A stretch of 64,000 bases of DNA from Porphyromonas cangingivalis (GCF_900638305.1 NZ_LR134506.1:496001-560000), one strand, 5' to 3'; positions 44,957-55,459 are shown, numbered from the stretch's first letter. Notes: a model not told the origin generated them from the sequence alone. Translations and numbers: made by a program.

Positions 44957-45838
44957 TTACAGTACGTTTAAGACCTGTTCTTTGATTTGCTCCAACTCAT
45001 CTTTCATCTTCACCACAATCTTTTGTAGTTCGGCATGATTTGATTTCGAGCCTAGTGTATTTATTTCACGACCGATCTCTTGGGCGATAAAACCGAGTTT
45101 TCGCCCTTCTCCTTCTTCGTTGCTATCCATCGTTTTGATGAAATAGTCAAGGTGGTTGGAGAGTCGGCTCTTCTCCTCATTGATGTCGAGCTTCTCGATG
45201 TAATAAATGAGTTCTTGCTCCAGCCTATTCTTGTCATAATCAGTCTCGATGTACTTCTGAAGACCTTCTTCGAGACGAGTACGCACATTGTCGATGCGTT
45301 CTTTTTCGTAGGGCTCAACTTCTGAAAGAAGACTGCGTATCTTTTCTATGTTGTTGCGGAAGCCTTGTGCCAGAGCCAGTCCCTCCTGCACTCTGAAACT
45401 GATATGAGCCTTGATGGCATTGTCCAACGCTTCCATCGTGATGGCTTCATACGTTGCTTCTTCTGTCTCTTCGGTGTTGTTTGAGATATAGACATTGGGC
45501 ATAGAGAGTAGGGTACGCATAGGGTCTTCAGGCATAGGGATACCGATCTCTTCAGAGAGGTTCTTGAGTATTTCCCAGTACTGTCCGACCAGCTGTGTAT
45601 CTACTTGAGTTTTGGGAAGATTCGAAAGGTCTTCAAGGGTGAGAAAGACATCGATCTTGCCTCTTAGGAGAGCCTGATTGATACGCTTACGCATCTCCAT
45701 TTCCAGCGGGCGAAGTGCTGCTGGCACACGTAAGGAGATATCTGACTGTTTGCCATTGACAGATCGTATCTCTATGGTTACACGTTTGTTGTTGGCTTCG
45801 ACCACGGACTTTCCGAAGCCTGTCATAGATAGTATCAT
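44957..45838 (-). CDS. YicC-family endoribonuclease-like protein
   Basis: 293 residues. It opens MILSMTGFGKSVVEANNKRV and ends with the conserved KIVVKMKDELEQIKEQVLNV, as in the YicC/YloC family, whose members have been reported as endoribonucleases acting on small RNAs and structured mRNA ends. The coupling with gmk is widespread. The function here is inferred from the family. Confidence 0.9.
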   Translation of the reverse strand: MILSMTGFGKSVVEANNKRVTIEIRSVNGKQSDISLRVPAALRPLEMEMRKRINQALLRGKIDVFLTLEDLSNLPKTQVDTQLVGQYWEILKNLSEEIGIPMPEDPMRTLLSMPNVYISNNTEETEEATYEAITMEALDNAIKAHISFRVQEGLALAQGFRNNIEKIRSLLSEVEPYEKERIDNVRTRLEEGLQKYIETDYDKNRLEQELIYYIEKLDINEEKSRLSNHLDYFIKTMDSNEEGEGRKLGFIAQEIGREINTLGSKSNHAELQKIVVKMKDELEQIKEQVLNVL

Positions 45839-45978
45839 AATGGAAAAACTTCTTTTTTATTTTCTGTTGAAATAATGCTGATTGTGTGAGGTTTACTTCA
45901 CTCTACCCTTCTTTTGCACTTCTCGATCTATTAAGATGTCCAAAGAGAAGAGGAGGACCCCAATGTCCCTGATGAAAT

Positions 45979-46032
45979 AAGGCATCCTCCTCCTGGCTGA
46001 CTTTGTATAGCCCTGAGGAAGGATGCCTTTAT
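45979..46032 (-). terminator. Terminator after secA
   Basis: On the minus strand AAGGCATCCTTCCTC pairs with GAGGAGGATGCCTT (one bulge), with some inner pairing (GGCT/AGCC), about 15 bases after the secA stop. The downstream side is A/T-rich rather than a pure T-run. Confidence 0.75.
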
Positions 46033-46046
46033 TGGATTCTGTTTAA

Positions 46047-49000
46047 TTAGAGATTTTTACCATGGCAACTCTTGAATTTCTTGCCACTGCCACAAGGACA
46101 TGGGTCATTGCGTCCGATACGTTCACCTGCGACATAAGGTTGTTGTTTCTCGGCTTTACCTGCCTGACTCGCAGCAAGGCCTGCTTGATGTCTGGCTTCT
46201 TGAGCTTCTTGATACTCGTCTTTGCGCTCTTGATAACGTCTGCGATTGTCTTTTAGTCTTGGGTCTTCGTGAGCCTCCCTCACATCAACGCCTTTTTGTT
46301 CTTCGCTTTCTTGCTGAACGACAGGGATCTGACCTCTCATGATGATCGAAGTTGCTTTCTTATTCATCCTTTCGACCATGGTACGGAAGAGTTCAAAAGA
46401 TTCGACCTTGAAGATAACGAGAGGATCCTTGTTTTCGTAAGAAACATTGCGTACTGCATTTTGCAGTTCATCCATATCTCTGAGGTGCTCTTCCCATGCT
46501 TCGTCGATAGTGTAGAGAAGGATCGTCTTTTGGAACGAACGCGCTACACTCTTTGAGTGACTCTCCACTGCCTCTTTGAGATTACATGGGATGTTGTACA
46601 TCAACTTACCATCAGTGACAGGGACATAGACCGTCTCGATGACATTGCCTTGCTGTTCAAACATATTTTGAAGTACAGGGTCTGCAATAGTGACGATGCG
46701 TTCCATACGACGTTTGAGGGTCTCTGTCGCCACGTCCATGATCTTGTCTGTCAATGCATCGGCATTGAGATGCTTGAACTCTTCTTCCGTGACGGGGACT
46801 TCCATCGCAAAGACAGTGAAAAGCTCCATCTTGAAGGCTGAGAAATCCCCCTGAGCATACTCTTGGGCAATGGACTCCGCACACTGAGATATTGTATTGA
46901 GGACATCAAGACCGATACGTTCGCCCTTCAGAGCGTGGTTGCGACGTGTGTATATGACCTTACGTTGAGCGTTCTTGACGTCATCGTATTCGAGAAGATG
47001 TTTACGGATACCGAAGTTGTTTTCTTCGACTTTCTTTTGAGCATTTTCTACAGACTTGCTGAGCTGGCGTCCTTCGAGCATGTCTTCTTCTTTGAAGCCG
47101 AGTTTATCCAACATGCTGGAGATACGCTCAGAACCGAAGAGACGCATCAACCTGTCTTCGAGAGAGACAAAGAATACCGATGATCCCGGGTCTCCCTGAC
47201 GACCGGCACGCCCACGTAGCTGTCTGTCTACACGACGAGACTCATGACGCTCTGTACCGATGATGGCAAGACCTCCTGCAGCCTTGACTTCAGGGGTGAG
47301 CTTGATGTCCGTACCACGACCTGCCATGTTGGTGGCTATGGTAACCGTTCCGGTTCGACCGGCGAGGGCGACGATCTCAGCTTCCTTTTGGTGAAGTTTT
47401 GCATTGAGTACATTGTGCTCGATTTTCCTCATCGATAGCATACGGCTGAGTAACTCTGAGATCTCGACGGAAGTCGTACCCACGAGGACGGGACGCCCTT
47501 TTTCCACGAGAGAGACAATCTCTTCAATGACAGCAGAATATTTGGCTCTGTTGGTCTTATAGATACGGTCGTTCTCATCCTTACGAGCGATGGGTCGGTT
47601 GGTTGGGATGACTACCACGTCAAGCTTATAGATGTCCCAGAACTCCTTGGCTTCTGTTTCTGCCGTACCTGTCATCCCGGCCAACTTATGGTACATACGG
47701 AAATAGTTCTGGAGGGTGATGGTAGCCTTGGTCTGCGATGCAGACTCGACGGTGACACGCTCCTTGGCTTCGATCGCTTGATGGAGACCGTCGGAGTAGC
47801 GACGACCATCCATGATACGACCTGTCTGCTCATCGACAATCATTACCTTATTATCCATCACCACATACTGGTCATCTCGCTCAAAGAGGGTATAAGCCTT
47901 GAGCAACTGGTGTATGGTGTGTACACGTTCACTCTTGATGGAGTAGTTGGCAAGGAGTTCGTCCTTCTTTGCGGTCTTCTCTTCTTGGCTGAGATCCATG
48001 TTCTCAAGCTCAGACATCTGTGTGGTGATGTCAGGGAGGACGAAGAATTGAGGGTCATCTGTCTTACCGGTTAGCAAGTCGATCCCTTTGTCTGTCAATT
48101 CGATTGAGTTGTTCTTCTCATCGATGACAAAGTAGAGTTCGTCTGTCGCGATATGCATATTTCGCATATTGTCCTGCATATAGAACTCTTCAGTCTTTAG
48201 AAGTCCGGTCTTGATGCCTTCTTCACTCAGGAACTTGATCAGAGCCTTATTCTTGGGTAGCCCTTTATAGCTTCGGAATAGAAGTAGGAATCCTTCTTCC
48301 TGCTCTTTTTTGTCTTCGCTTTTAATCTTTTGTCTTGCCTCTGAGAGTAGGCGTGTTGCCAATGTCTTTTGCGCATTTACCACGACTTCGACGTTGCCTC
48401 TGAAGTCTTCGAACATTTGATCTCCCGAAGATTCGATAGGCCCTGAGATGATCAGAGGTGTACGTGCATCATCCACGAGGACAGAGTCGACCTCATCCAC
48501 GATGGCATAGTTATGTTTGCGCTGCACAAGATCCTTGGGAGATCTTGCCATATTATCACGGAGATAGTCGAAGCCAAACTCGTTATTTGTGCCGAAGGTG
48601 ATGTCGCAGTTGTATGCACGTCTACGTGCTTCGGAGTTAGGCTCATATTTGTCTATACAGTCTACCGAAAGTCCATGGAACATGTAAAGAGGACCCATCC
48701 ACTCCGAGTCACGTTTGGAGAGATAGTCGTTTACGGTGACCACGTGTACACCGTTACCGGTCAAGGCATTTAGAAATACGGGCAAAGTAGCCACGAGAGT
48801 TTTACCTTCACCTGTTGCCATTTCAGCGATCTTACCTTTGTGAAGGACGACACCACCGAAAAGCTGTACATCATAGTGTATCATGTCCCAGGTGATCTCG
48901 TTACCTCCGGCCATCCAATGATTTTGGTAGACGGCCTGATCTCCCTCTATTTTTACGAAGTCATGAGATACGGAGAGATCTCTGTCAAACTGAGTGGCAG

Positions 49001-49388
49001 AAACTCTTATCTCTGTATTTTCAGCGAAACGACGTGCAGTATCTTTGACGATGGCAAAGACTTGTGGCATGAGCTCATCCAGCTTCTTCTCCATCTTATC
49101 CATGATGGTCTCTTCGAGCTTATCGATCTTAGCCCATATGCCTTCTCTTTCTTGTAGCTCAAGGTCTTCGATACCCACCTTCAGATTTGCGATCTCGTCC
49201 CTTTCTACTTGGACAAATGCTTGTATCTCATCTCTGAACTGTTGTGTCCGAGCTCTGAGTTCGTCATCAGAAAGGTTAACGATAGTCTTATAAGCCTCTT
49301 TGACTTGATCCACAAAAGGAGTGATCTCCTTCAGGTCTCGTTGTGATTTGTTCCCAAAAAGCTTGGTAAGTAGGTTGTTAATTCCCAT
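46047..49388 (-). CDS. secA: Preprotein translocase ATPase SecA
   Basis: 1113 residues, longer than E. coli SecA (901) as expected for Bacteroidota. The N-terminal ATPase has [15 protein letters not shown] (near 190), [15 protein letters not shown] is the DEAD-like motif, [11 protein letters not shown] and [13 protein letters not shown] form the second ATPase half. A zinc-binding tail [17 protein letters not shown] holds C1097, C1099, C1108 and H1109. It drives export of unfolded precursors through SecYEG. It is preceded by a phosphatase-like gene with a 52-base gap. Confidence 0.95.
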   Translation of the reverse strand: MGINNLLTKLFGNKSQRDLKEITPFVDQVKEAYKTIVNLSDDELRARTQQFRDEIQAFVQVERDEIANLKVGIEDLELQEREGIWAKIDKLEETIMDKMEKKLDELMPQVFAIVKDTARRFAENTEIRVSATQFDRDLSVSHDFVKIEGDQAVYQNHWMAGGNEITWDMIHYDVQLFGGVVLHKGKIAEMATGEGKTLVATLPVFLNALTGNGVHVVTVNDYLSKRDSEWMGPLYMFHGLSVDCIDKYEPNSEARRRAYNCDITFGTNNEFGFDYLRDNMARSPKDLVQRKHNYAIVDEVDSVLVDDARTPLIISGPIESSGDQMFEDFRGNVEVVVNAQKTLATRLLSEARQKIKSEDKKEQEEGFLLLFRSYKGLPKNKALIKFLSEEGIKTGLLKTEEFYMQDNMRNMHIATDELYFVIDEKNNSIELTDKGIDLLTGKTDDPQFFVLPDITTQMSELENMDLSQEEKTAKKDELLANYSIKSERVHTIHQLLKAYTLFERDDQYVVMDNKVMIVDEQTGRIMDGRRYSDGLHQAIEAKERVTVESASQTKATITLQNYFRMYHKLAGMTGTAETEAKEFWDIYKLDVVVIPTNRPIARKDENDRIYKTNRAKYSAVIEEIVSLVEKGRPVLVGTTSVEISELLSRMLSMRKIEHNVLNAKLHQKEAEIVALAGRTGTVTIATNMAGRGTDIKLTPEVKAAGGLAIIGTERHESRRVDRQLRGRAGRQGDPGSSVFFVSLEDRLMRLFGSERISSMLDKLGFKEEDMLEGRQLSKSVENAQKKVEENNFGIRKHLLEYDDVKNAQRKVIYTRRNHALKGERIGLDVLNTISQCAESIAQEYAQGDFSAFKMELFTVFAMEVPVTEEEFKHLNADALTDKIMDVATETLKRRMERIVTIADPVLQNMFEQQGNVIETVYVPVTDGKLMYNIPCNLKEAVESHSKSVARSFQKTILLYTIDEAWEEHLRDMDELQNAVRNVSYENKDPLVIFKVESFELFRTMVERMNKKATSIIMRGQIPVVQQESEEQKGVDVREAHEDPRLKDNRRRYQERKDEYQEAQEARHQAGLAASQAGKAEKQQPYVAGERIGRNDPCPCGSGKKFKSCHGKNL

Positions 49389-49440
49389 TAGGTATGTATT
49401 GTCTTTTTATTATTTATTCTTTCTTTTAAGGTCTTTAGTC

Positions 49441-51039
49441 TCAATGACTGCCGAGAGCAGGGAGTCTACCCGAAGTCGGAGGGCGTATACGCAGTATGTG
49501 GCAAATAGTTGCCGACACATCCCTTATGTCTAAAGGGGTTGTGATTTTGGCAGACTTGGGATTGGGGTACCTGACAATAAATGTCGTTTGAATGGCATTT
49601 TGTTTATAGAGTCCCGAATCCGTTAGATGTTCGGCGCGGATGAATGCCCAATTTGGAAGAAGGTCGAATACTACGTCTCCGCGCTCCTTATGTATCGCGC
49701 GGTTGAGACAACTCTGAAATAGGGCATTTTCTCTACTTTCGAGTGTCGCACGCTGTCTCAATTCATAGTCCGTGACGACATACTGTACACCACTGAAGTC
49801 CTGCAAAAAGCCTGCTGCTTTCTGCTGAACCTCACGAAGATCCAACTTCTGCGACTCGATCAACTTCCTATTTAGGAAGATCTGTCCATCATTGGTGACT
49901 TCTTCGATCCAATTTCCTTGACCATACTGAGCCATGATGAATACGTTCATCAAAGCCTTGCATCTATCGTTGTGGAAATACCCTATGATGTCATCCTGGG
50001 TATAAAGCTCACGACCCATGCCATTGCCGACAAGGGCGATAAGCGTCTGAGATAAGCCTGAGCAGATTTCGATTTGTTTCAATATGGAGGCGACCGCTCT
50101 GTCCAGTCTGTAATAGGTGTCCAACAACTCCGGTGTCACATCCTGATCCGCATCCGCATGATTTCCGGCAAAGAGGTTGAGGCTCACAAGATCGGGGATC
50201 TCATCCTTCCCGATCTCTGTATTGGCAAAGATGAGATCGACAGCCTTTGATAGCTCCTCATTGATGAGAGCGGATTGTTTGAACTTTGTTATCCCTTCTC
50301 CATTTTGGGAGAATGAGTGCTTGAAGTTCTGATTTACTCCTTTTCTTAAGAGATAGGGCAACTTATAAAGTTGTCCGTACGCAGGAGACCAAATTGTACT
50401 TTTGAGACGTTGGTATATGCCATTCTCACCATCATTGAGGCGGTAGATGTATGGCGGATAGCCATCCTTGTAGTAAGTGGAGGATACCCACTTTCCATTG
50501 TAATCATCTATCCAGAATACGCCATCGGCGTGTTGTCCACCACCGATTATTGCCTCTTCCGCATTTGGAGCCAAGCTGTAGATAAGACTTTCTCCTTTGC
50601 TTGCTTGCCATAGTTTGTCTGCTATCGTCGGTGCAGAGAGCCGTTTGGGCGAAAGGCGAGACGACGTCGCATATCCGATATACTGCTCGTCGTGAAATAC
50701 AGAGTTGTGTGCCGATACCTTCCCGTCTGATGCTCTGACAAAAGGTCTGCGGGTGGCTATGCCATTGCCAAGGGCTGTTGTCCCGGTATGTAGTAAGGCT
50801 TGGCTTGCAGTGCTGTTGGGCGATAGTAGAGGGTTGTTTACATTATTGTAAACCTGTCCCTCTTCGAGGAGCCTTTTGAGTCCGTCTTCGGGTAGAAGAG
50901 GAAATATCTCATCCAACAAATCTGATCGTAGCTCATCGACAGACAACAGCACCACAAGTCGAGGTATACCGGCCTCTACTTGTTGGGTCTGGCACATTGC
51001 CAGCAATGCTATGATGGGTACTATCAGTTTGTTCATCAA
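49441..51039 (-). CDS. Alkaline-phosphatase-fold protein with altered metal site
   Basis: 532 residues with a signal peptide (about 1-25). VVLLSVDELRSDLLDE is the first metal-ligand region of the alkaline phosphatase superfamily, and SPNSTASQALLHTGTT sits where the nucleophile loop is expected. Further on, where active enzymes have an SDHG motif, the sequence reads VGNGMGRE, and NLFAGNHADADQ occupies the DxxxH region. These departures suggest it may be catalytically weak or inactive; comparable Bacteroidota proteins are known as 'alkaline phosphatase family'. It lies 15 bases after the DUF4105 gene. Confidence 0.65.
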   Translation of the reverse strand: MMNKLIVPIIALLAMCQTQQVEAGIPRLVVLLSVDELRSDLLDEIFPLLPEDGLKRLLEEGQVYNNVNNPLLSPNSTASQALLHTGTTALGNGIATRRPFVRASDGKVSAHNSVFHDEQYIGYATSSRLSPKRLSAPTIADKLWQASKGESLIYSLAPNAEEAIIGGGQHADGVFWIDDYNGKWVSSTYYKDGYPPYIYRLNDGENGIYQRLKSTIWSPAYGQLYKLPYLLRKGVNQNFKHSFSQNGEGITKFKQSALINEELSKAVDLIFANTEIGKDEIPDLVSLNLFAGNHADADQDVTPELLDTYYRLDRAVASILKQIEICSGLSQTLIALVGNGMGRELYTQDDIIGYFHNDRCKALMNVFIMAQYGQGNWIEEVTNDGQIFLNRKLIESQKLDLREVQQKAAGFLQDFSGVQYVVTDYELRQRATLESRENALFQSCLNRAIHKERGDVVFDLLPNWAFIRAEHLTDSGLYKQNAIQTTFIVRYPNPKSAKITTPLDIRDVSATICHILRIRPPTSGRLPALGSH

Positions 51040-51054
51040 CGTTATCTCGTAGAT

Positions 51055-52263
51055 TTACTGTCGTTTACTCTTGATATAATTCAATACTCCGGAGTAAAGT
51101 GCATGATCCACACAGATCAGACCGAACAGTATCGTCATCCCTTCCGGCAGTGTCTGGTAACCGAAGATCACCCCTACGGCACAGAGGAATACCCCTACAA
51201 AGTTAATAAAATAGAGCCAATTATTAATCCTCTTACATTGTGAGAACCATATAGTTATTGCCAGGGGTAAATAGAGTGGGGTGAATAGCAGCATATTCAG
51301 GTTGGGAAATGTGTGTGGGTGATGAGAGATGAGTCCCAAGAACCAAAGTATTATCCCACATACCGAGATGGTTATGAAGAGCAGACTCCTATACACACTG
51401 AGAGCATGAGGTATTCGAGGCTTTAGCATCACGAGAAGGGCATAGACCAATAGTATCCCGATGATCATCGTCGTAGGTGTGATAGGAGAATCTTTCTTTG
51501 TGCCCACGGGGCGTGTTTCCTGTACCAAGACCGTCTTTGCTCGCACCAAAGGCTCATTGTTGTCACTTCGGACGGCATGATCCAATTCCTTTTCTAACAT
51601 GAGTGGTAGAAATGCTGCTTCCGAGAGACTCATTACCTTGTCTGTCTGCGCTCCAAGGGGAAGTTCACACAAGAATGTGTACCAACGATCAGTCCTTGTG
51701 TAGTGTCGCAAGATAGACCTGAAGGTCGGCATTTCCTCCATTCCAACGATTTTCATCCCTTTGCTGAACTGTTCGATCAAATCCCTTGGTTTGGTCGAGC
51801 AGTTATCGAAATAGAAGTTGTAGATGTAGTCTCTGTTTTCGGGCAAGGCATTCCACCGCAAGAAGTCGTACATCTCTTTTATCTCGGATTGAGAGAGGTT
51901 CAAGACTTGTTGGCTCACACTTCTACCCTCGTATCTGTATGCATCAATGAAGTCAGACATGGGGCTTATCCCCAAAGCATAGAGGGGCTTCCCAAGTGCA
52001 AAGTTCATCAAGAAATTGGGCTGATCAAACGAAAACAACCCATAATTGAAGACATAATCCTCTTCTCCATTGGTATCCCATATCCTTATGGCCGTATGCC
52101 CATAGAGCATGAATGTCTCCAAATCCGATGGCCCACATGTAAGTAGTGCGGCTTTGTATTCAGGGATATCGATGGACTCTTGTGCCCATACCTTTGTGGC
52201 CCATGGAGAGTAGCTCGATAGCGATAAGGAGAGGAGTATAAGTAGTGTTCTCAGATGTTTCAT
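51055..52263 (-). CDS. DUF4105/Lnb-N-like membrane protein
   Basis: 402 residues: a signal segment, a DUF4105 domain (about 35-215, with GHTAIRI, FNYGLFSFD and the conserved DNCSTKPRDLIE), then five hydrophobic segments (about 270-400). The His and the Cys in this domain suggest a cysteine-hydrolase-like fold, but the function of DUF4105 proteins is not established here. The domain probably faces the periplasm. It lies 9 bases after the RNA methyltransferase stop. Confidence 0.7.
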   Translation of the reverse strand: MKHLRTLLILLSLSLSSYSPWATKVWAQESIDIPEYKAALLTCGPSDLETFMLYGHTAIRIWDTNGEEDYVFNYGLFSFDQPNFLMNFALGKPLYALGISPMSDFIDAYRYEGRSVSQQVLNLSQSEIKEMYDFLRWNALPENRDYIYNFYFDNCSTKPRDLIEQFSKGMKIVGMEEMPTFRSILRHYTRTDRWYTFLCELPLGAQTDKVMSLSEAAFLPLMLEKELDHAVRSDNNEPLVRAKTVLVQETRPVGTKKDSPITPTTMIIGILLVYALLVMLKPRIPHALSVYRSLLFITISVCGIILWFLGLISHHPHTFPNLNMLLFTPLYLPLAITIWFSQCKRINNWLYFINFVGVFLCAVGVIFGYQTLPEGMTILFGLICVDHALYSGVLNYIKSKRQ

Positions 52264-52272
52264 TTCTTCTTT

Positions 52273-53676
52273 TTAGAATAGTTTGGGGAGTTCTTCCGAC
52301 ACGGCATTTCGATTTCGTATCACAAGTTCTTTGGGATAGAGATTGTTTACCCTGTTACCTATGTTTTTTATCCAGCCAAGAGGGACGCCTTTGTATGTGA
52401 TGCACTCGAAACCCTTATGGGGAGCAAGATTGATGGTATCTCTTTTGAGATAAGCGAGGGCTGTATCTTCATCCACCTCGATATGAGGATAAGGAGCCTG
52501 ATCAGCTATCATATTACTCATCGCCCATGAATGATGGGGGACGAAATCCTTGCCTTTGACACTACCTAAGATGATACCTTTAGACAGTACACGTACCCTC
52601 GCTTTTATTAAGAGGTCTGCGATGACTTTTCCTTGAGGTGAGAGATAGACAAACTCATCCCCCTCGTTCGTGATGTTCACTTGTTCTCTGATGGAATCTT
52701 TCAGTATAGAGGGGATCTGAGAGTTTTGGGTCTCTCTTTTTCGATTTCTTTGCTCCTGAGATACCTTTTGTTTCTTACCGGCTTTTTGTAACGCAAATAT
52801 AGTAAATCCCTCTCCTACTGTATGGTGTGGGAAAAATCTGTACACACCGTCTCGCTCGCCTTTTGAGATCCCCATGGCTTCAGGTGTTTTGAGATCTGGA
52901 AAGATGATCTTCGCCACATCATAATGCTCTGAGAGGTACTCAAGCTGAGCCTCGTTCTCTTCTTTATTGTAGGTGCAAGTACTGTATATGAGGATTCCTC
53001 CTTGATGTAGCATACGCCATGCCTCATCCAGGATCTCTTTTTGTTTTATACTACATGATGCGACACTACCCATAGACCACTCGTTGCGACTGTTGGGGTC
53101 TTTTCGGAACATCCCTTCGCCGGAGCAAGGGGCATCCACGAGTATCATATCGCACATCAGCCCGGATTTTCTAAGTTCGTTCGGATAGGCATTGGTGACA
53201 ATGACTTCGTCACTGCCAAATCTTGTGAGGTTTTCGTGCAAGGCAGACACACGACCTCTATCCGGTTCATTTGCAATGAGGACACAGGTCTTTGGCAGAA
53301 GGCTTCTCAGTAGAGTACTTTTGCCTCCGGGAGCAGCACAGAGGTCGAGGGCAATTTTTGTGTCATCGGACAGCTCCGATAGATACTGTGAGACAAACAT
53401 GCTTGAAGCTTCTTGGACATAGTACGCTCCGGCATGCCAAAGAGGGTCGATGCCGAAAGTAGGACGAGTGTCAAGGTAATACCCAAGACTGCACCATGGT
53501 ACGATCTTACCTCCGATGGGAGGGGTGTTCAGTTTGTAAGGATTGACGCGAATGCTTACGGGGGAGGGCTGATTCACAGAGCGACAGAAAGCATCTGCCT
53601 CCTGCTGACCGAACGTTGATCCAAACGCCTCCAAAAATGCCTCGGGTATCTTGTAGCCTTGCTCTTCTGTCGCCAT
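52273..53676 (-). CDS. RNA cytosine-C5 methyltransferase (RsmF/NSUN family)
   Basis: 467 residues. The SAM motif DLCAAPGGKSTLLRS, VDAPCSGEGMFRKDP (with the PCSG cysteine) and STCTYNKEENE (the second, catalytic cysteine) are the family signature. A C-terminal domain of about 150 residues resembles that of RsmF. The target is probably 16S rRNA, as for RsmF. It is the first gene of the run leading to secA. Confidence 0.88.
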   Translation of the reverse strand: MATEEQGYKIPEAFLEAFGSTFGQQEADAFCRSVNQPSPVSIRVNPYKLNTPPIGGKIVPWCSLGYYLDTRPTFGIDPLWHAGAYYVQEASSMFVSQYLSELSDDTKIALDLCAAPGGKSTLLRSLLPKTCVLIANEPDRGRVSALHENLTRFGSDEVIVTNAYPNELRKSGLMCDMILVDAPCSGEGMFRKDPNSRNEWSMGSVASCSIKQKEILDEAWRMLHQGGILIYSTCTYNKEENEAQLEYLSEHYDVAKIIFPDLKTPEAMGISKGERDGVYRFFPHHTVGEGFTIFALQKAGKKQKVSQEQRNRKRETQNSQIPSILKDSIREQVNITNEGDEFVYLSPQGKVIADLLIKARVRVLSKGIILGSVKGKDFVPHHSWAMSNMIADQAPYPHIEVDEDTALAYLKRDTINLAPHKGFECITYKGVPLGWIKNIGNRVNNLYPKELVIRNRNAVSEELPKLF

Positions 53677-53763
53677 ATCTTCGGGTATTATATAATCAGG
53701 TACAAAGATAAGATAATCCTATCAATGCTTTTAGGTAAATATGAGATATTGACTCAACGCAAA

Positions 53764-53829
53764 AAGGATGGGGGATAAGTCTGTCGGCTTGCAGTGGATA
53801 ACTGCCCGTTTGACTCACCCCCCATCCTT
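53764..53829. terminator. Hairpin downstream of the porin gene
   Basis: AAGGATGGGGG pairs with CCCCCATCCTT over 11 bases, with an inner stem GCAGT/ACTGC. The tail to the left on the minus strand is TTTTTGCG. It is more than 200 bases beyond the porin stop, past the array. Confidence 0.5.
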
Positions 53830-53873
53830 GAGGTATCGTCTTGTCCAAGTTCAGAGCTTGAACATAAAAAATG

Positions 53874-53961
53874 AAGTTATACGACCTTCGTCATCAAGTC
53901 AAACGACCTTTGTCATCAAGTCAAACGACTCTCGTAATTAAGTCAAACGACTTTTTTATCG
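53874..53961 (+). repeat. 22-bp repeat array, family B, locus 3 (four units)
   Basis: Units start at 53874, 53896, 53918 and 53940, exactly 22 bases apart. Their first 14 bases are AAGTTATACGACCT, AAGTCAAACGACCT, AAGTCAAACGACTC and AAGTCAAACGACTT. The dyad AAGTC-AAAC-GACTT parallels the TTAC-centred form of locus 1. Confidence 0.82.
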
Positions 53962-54049
53962 CGTTCTACAACCTGATTTCGTGGCCAAAATGCTTCTGTG
54001 CTGGTCGTCGGTTGCTTTCATGACAACCTTTCGGCTTGAATATGATGTA

Positions 54050-55315
54050 TCAGAACTTATACTGAACCATCAAGGTAAGGACATTGTCCTTCAGGTTGCT
54101 CTGATAGCCGGCCAAGTTTTTGCTCGTCTCGTTCGTCACGATGTCATAATAGCCTTGTAGCTTCATGCTCTTATTGATGTACCAAATGAGCCCCATACCA
54201 AGCGTATTGTACGATAGATCTACGACTCCGGAGTTAGCCTTACCGATTTGATCTCCTGAGAGATTGGTGTTTGGATCGTAGCTATCATATCTGATCACAG
54301 CTGAAAAGGGCAGTGTGCCGAAATCTTGTACAAATGTAGCGTACCAGCCATTGAAGTTGCGAATATAAGTGTCTCCGACATAGAGAGTAGAAGAGTTTGG
54401 ACTTCTTGAACTTAAGGCTGTCCCGGGTTGTACCCCCCAAAGGTATTCGCCCAAGAGCTGAGTCTTGCCAAGTGGTGAAACAACGCTAAATCTCCCCTCT
54501 ACCCCGAAGTATTCTCTCTTAGCAAAGGCGCCTTTGTTATTTTCGGAAGAACTGAGCTTAAACTCACCATTTTCGACCTGATAAACGTCTTTAGAACCCT
54601 GATAAACACCACCGTTGTAGTAAGAGAAGCCGATAGCTCCTTGGAGATTTTCTCCAAACTTCTTGTCTGCTACTATGCGACCAATGAAGTCTTTGCGGCT
54701 GTCTGTCTCTCTCTTGATCCCATTACCTGCAATGATGGCAAGATCGAGTTTTAGGAAATCAAGGGCAGAGCCTTTGGAGCTCTGTAGCGAGAGCTTCACC
54801 CCAAGGTCTCTCTCTTCGGGGAAGAGTGTCGGGAAGATCTTTGCACGCTCGAGGGTCTCTCTCATGGATGTCGAAGCCTCGATGTCGTATCCGAAAGGTC
54901 TCAGAAATAAACCAGTGGTCACACTGCTCTGTCCCATTTTAGGGAGATGAGCATTGAGATAGATGTCCTTGATGGCTATACCCTTCTCAGAGAGATCGAC
55001 CTGAAAGACTCCGGACATATAACGTTCGGTATAAGCAAGTTTCAGACGACCTCTGCGGACTCCGATTCTGTTCCAATTTTCGGGATCTGCGTCTGTACGC
55101 TTTTCTCCGACTCTGAGGGTACTGTTTTCTTCCCCCCACTGCATTTGGGTTTGGATGTAACCGGATATTTTCAGTTTTTTGAGTGCAGAGATCTCTTCTT
55201 CGTTCTTTTGCACCTGTGTTTTGTGATCGCTGCACTTTTTGCACTTAGATCCCTCTTGTGCTTGCAGTGTCATGGCTATACCGAGAAAGCCCAATGTGTA
55301 GATGATTTTTCTCAT
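54050..55315 (-). CDS. Outer-membrane porin, phosphate-selective porin O/P-like
   Basis: 421 residues. A signal peptide (about 1-19, ending LQAQ) is followed by a short coiled-coil with paired cysteines (KCKKC) and then many alternating strands typical of a 16-strand barrel; the C-terminus ends in the aromatic VQYKF that marks outer-membrane barrels. KISGYIQTQMQWGEEN and RIGVRRGRLKLAYTE resemble OprO/OprP-type porins. The transported anion is not predictable. The large inverted repeat at 55352 lies upstream. Confidence 0.78.
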   Translation of the reverse strand: MRKIIYTLGFLGIAMTLQAQEGSKCKKCSDHKTQVQKNEEEISALKKLKISGYIQTQMQWGEENSTLRVGEKRTDADPENWNRIGVRRGRLKLAYTERYMSGVFQVDLSEKGIAIKDIYLNAHLPKMGQSSVTTGLFLRPFGYDIEASTSMRETLERAKIFPTLFPEERDLGVKLSLQSSKGSALDFLKLDLAIIAGNGIKRETDSRKDFIGRIVADKKFGENLQGAIGFSYYNGGVYQGSKDVYQVENGEFKLSSSENNKGAFAKREYFGVEGRFSVVSPLGKTQLLGEYLWGVQPGTALSSRSPNSSTLYVGDTYIRNFNGWYATFVQDFGTLPFSAVIRYDSYDPNTNLSGDQIGKANSGVVDLSYNTLGMGLIWYINKSMKLQGYYDIVTNETSKNLAGYQSNLKDNVLTLMVQYKF

Positions 55316-55351
55316 TCCTTGATGTTACGTTTATGGAGGTGATTAAATGAC

Positions 55352-55434
55352 ATTGCAAAGCTATACAAAGGATATTACAATCTTGTTTAATTTTGATTGT
55401 TCTTCTGTTAAATATCCTTGTATGGCTTTGCAAT
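55352..55434. repeat. Large nested inverted repeat before the porin gene
   Basis: Arms 55352-55376 and 55411-55434 (starting ATTGCAAAGC on each strand) are near-perfect complements over about 24 bases, with one mismatch and one bulge. Inside, ACAATC (55377-55382) and GATTGT (55395-55400) form a second stem. The feature lies between the S9 peptidase end and the porin start. It includes a minus-strand TAGCTTTG box (55356-55363). It may be a terminator for the peptidase gene, an operator, or both. Confidence 0.7.
55356..55363 (-). promoter_or_regulatory. Possible -7 box for the porin gene, inside the inverted repeat
   Basis: The minus strand reads TAGCTTTG, an exact TAnnTTTG match 41 bases before the porin ATG. 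No properly spaced -33 TTTG was seen. Confidence 0.4.
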
Positions 55435-55459
55435 ATCAAGCCAAAGGGCATAATGCTTT

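Larger units (their letters stand above)
53677..54049. other. Intergenic region with hairpin and 22-bp array
   Basis: 373 bases between the porin end and the methyltransferase start, both minus strand. It holds a complex hairpin (53764-53829) and a family B array (53874-53961); no gene was seen. Confidence 0.5.
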
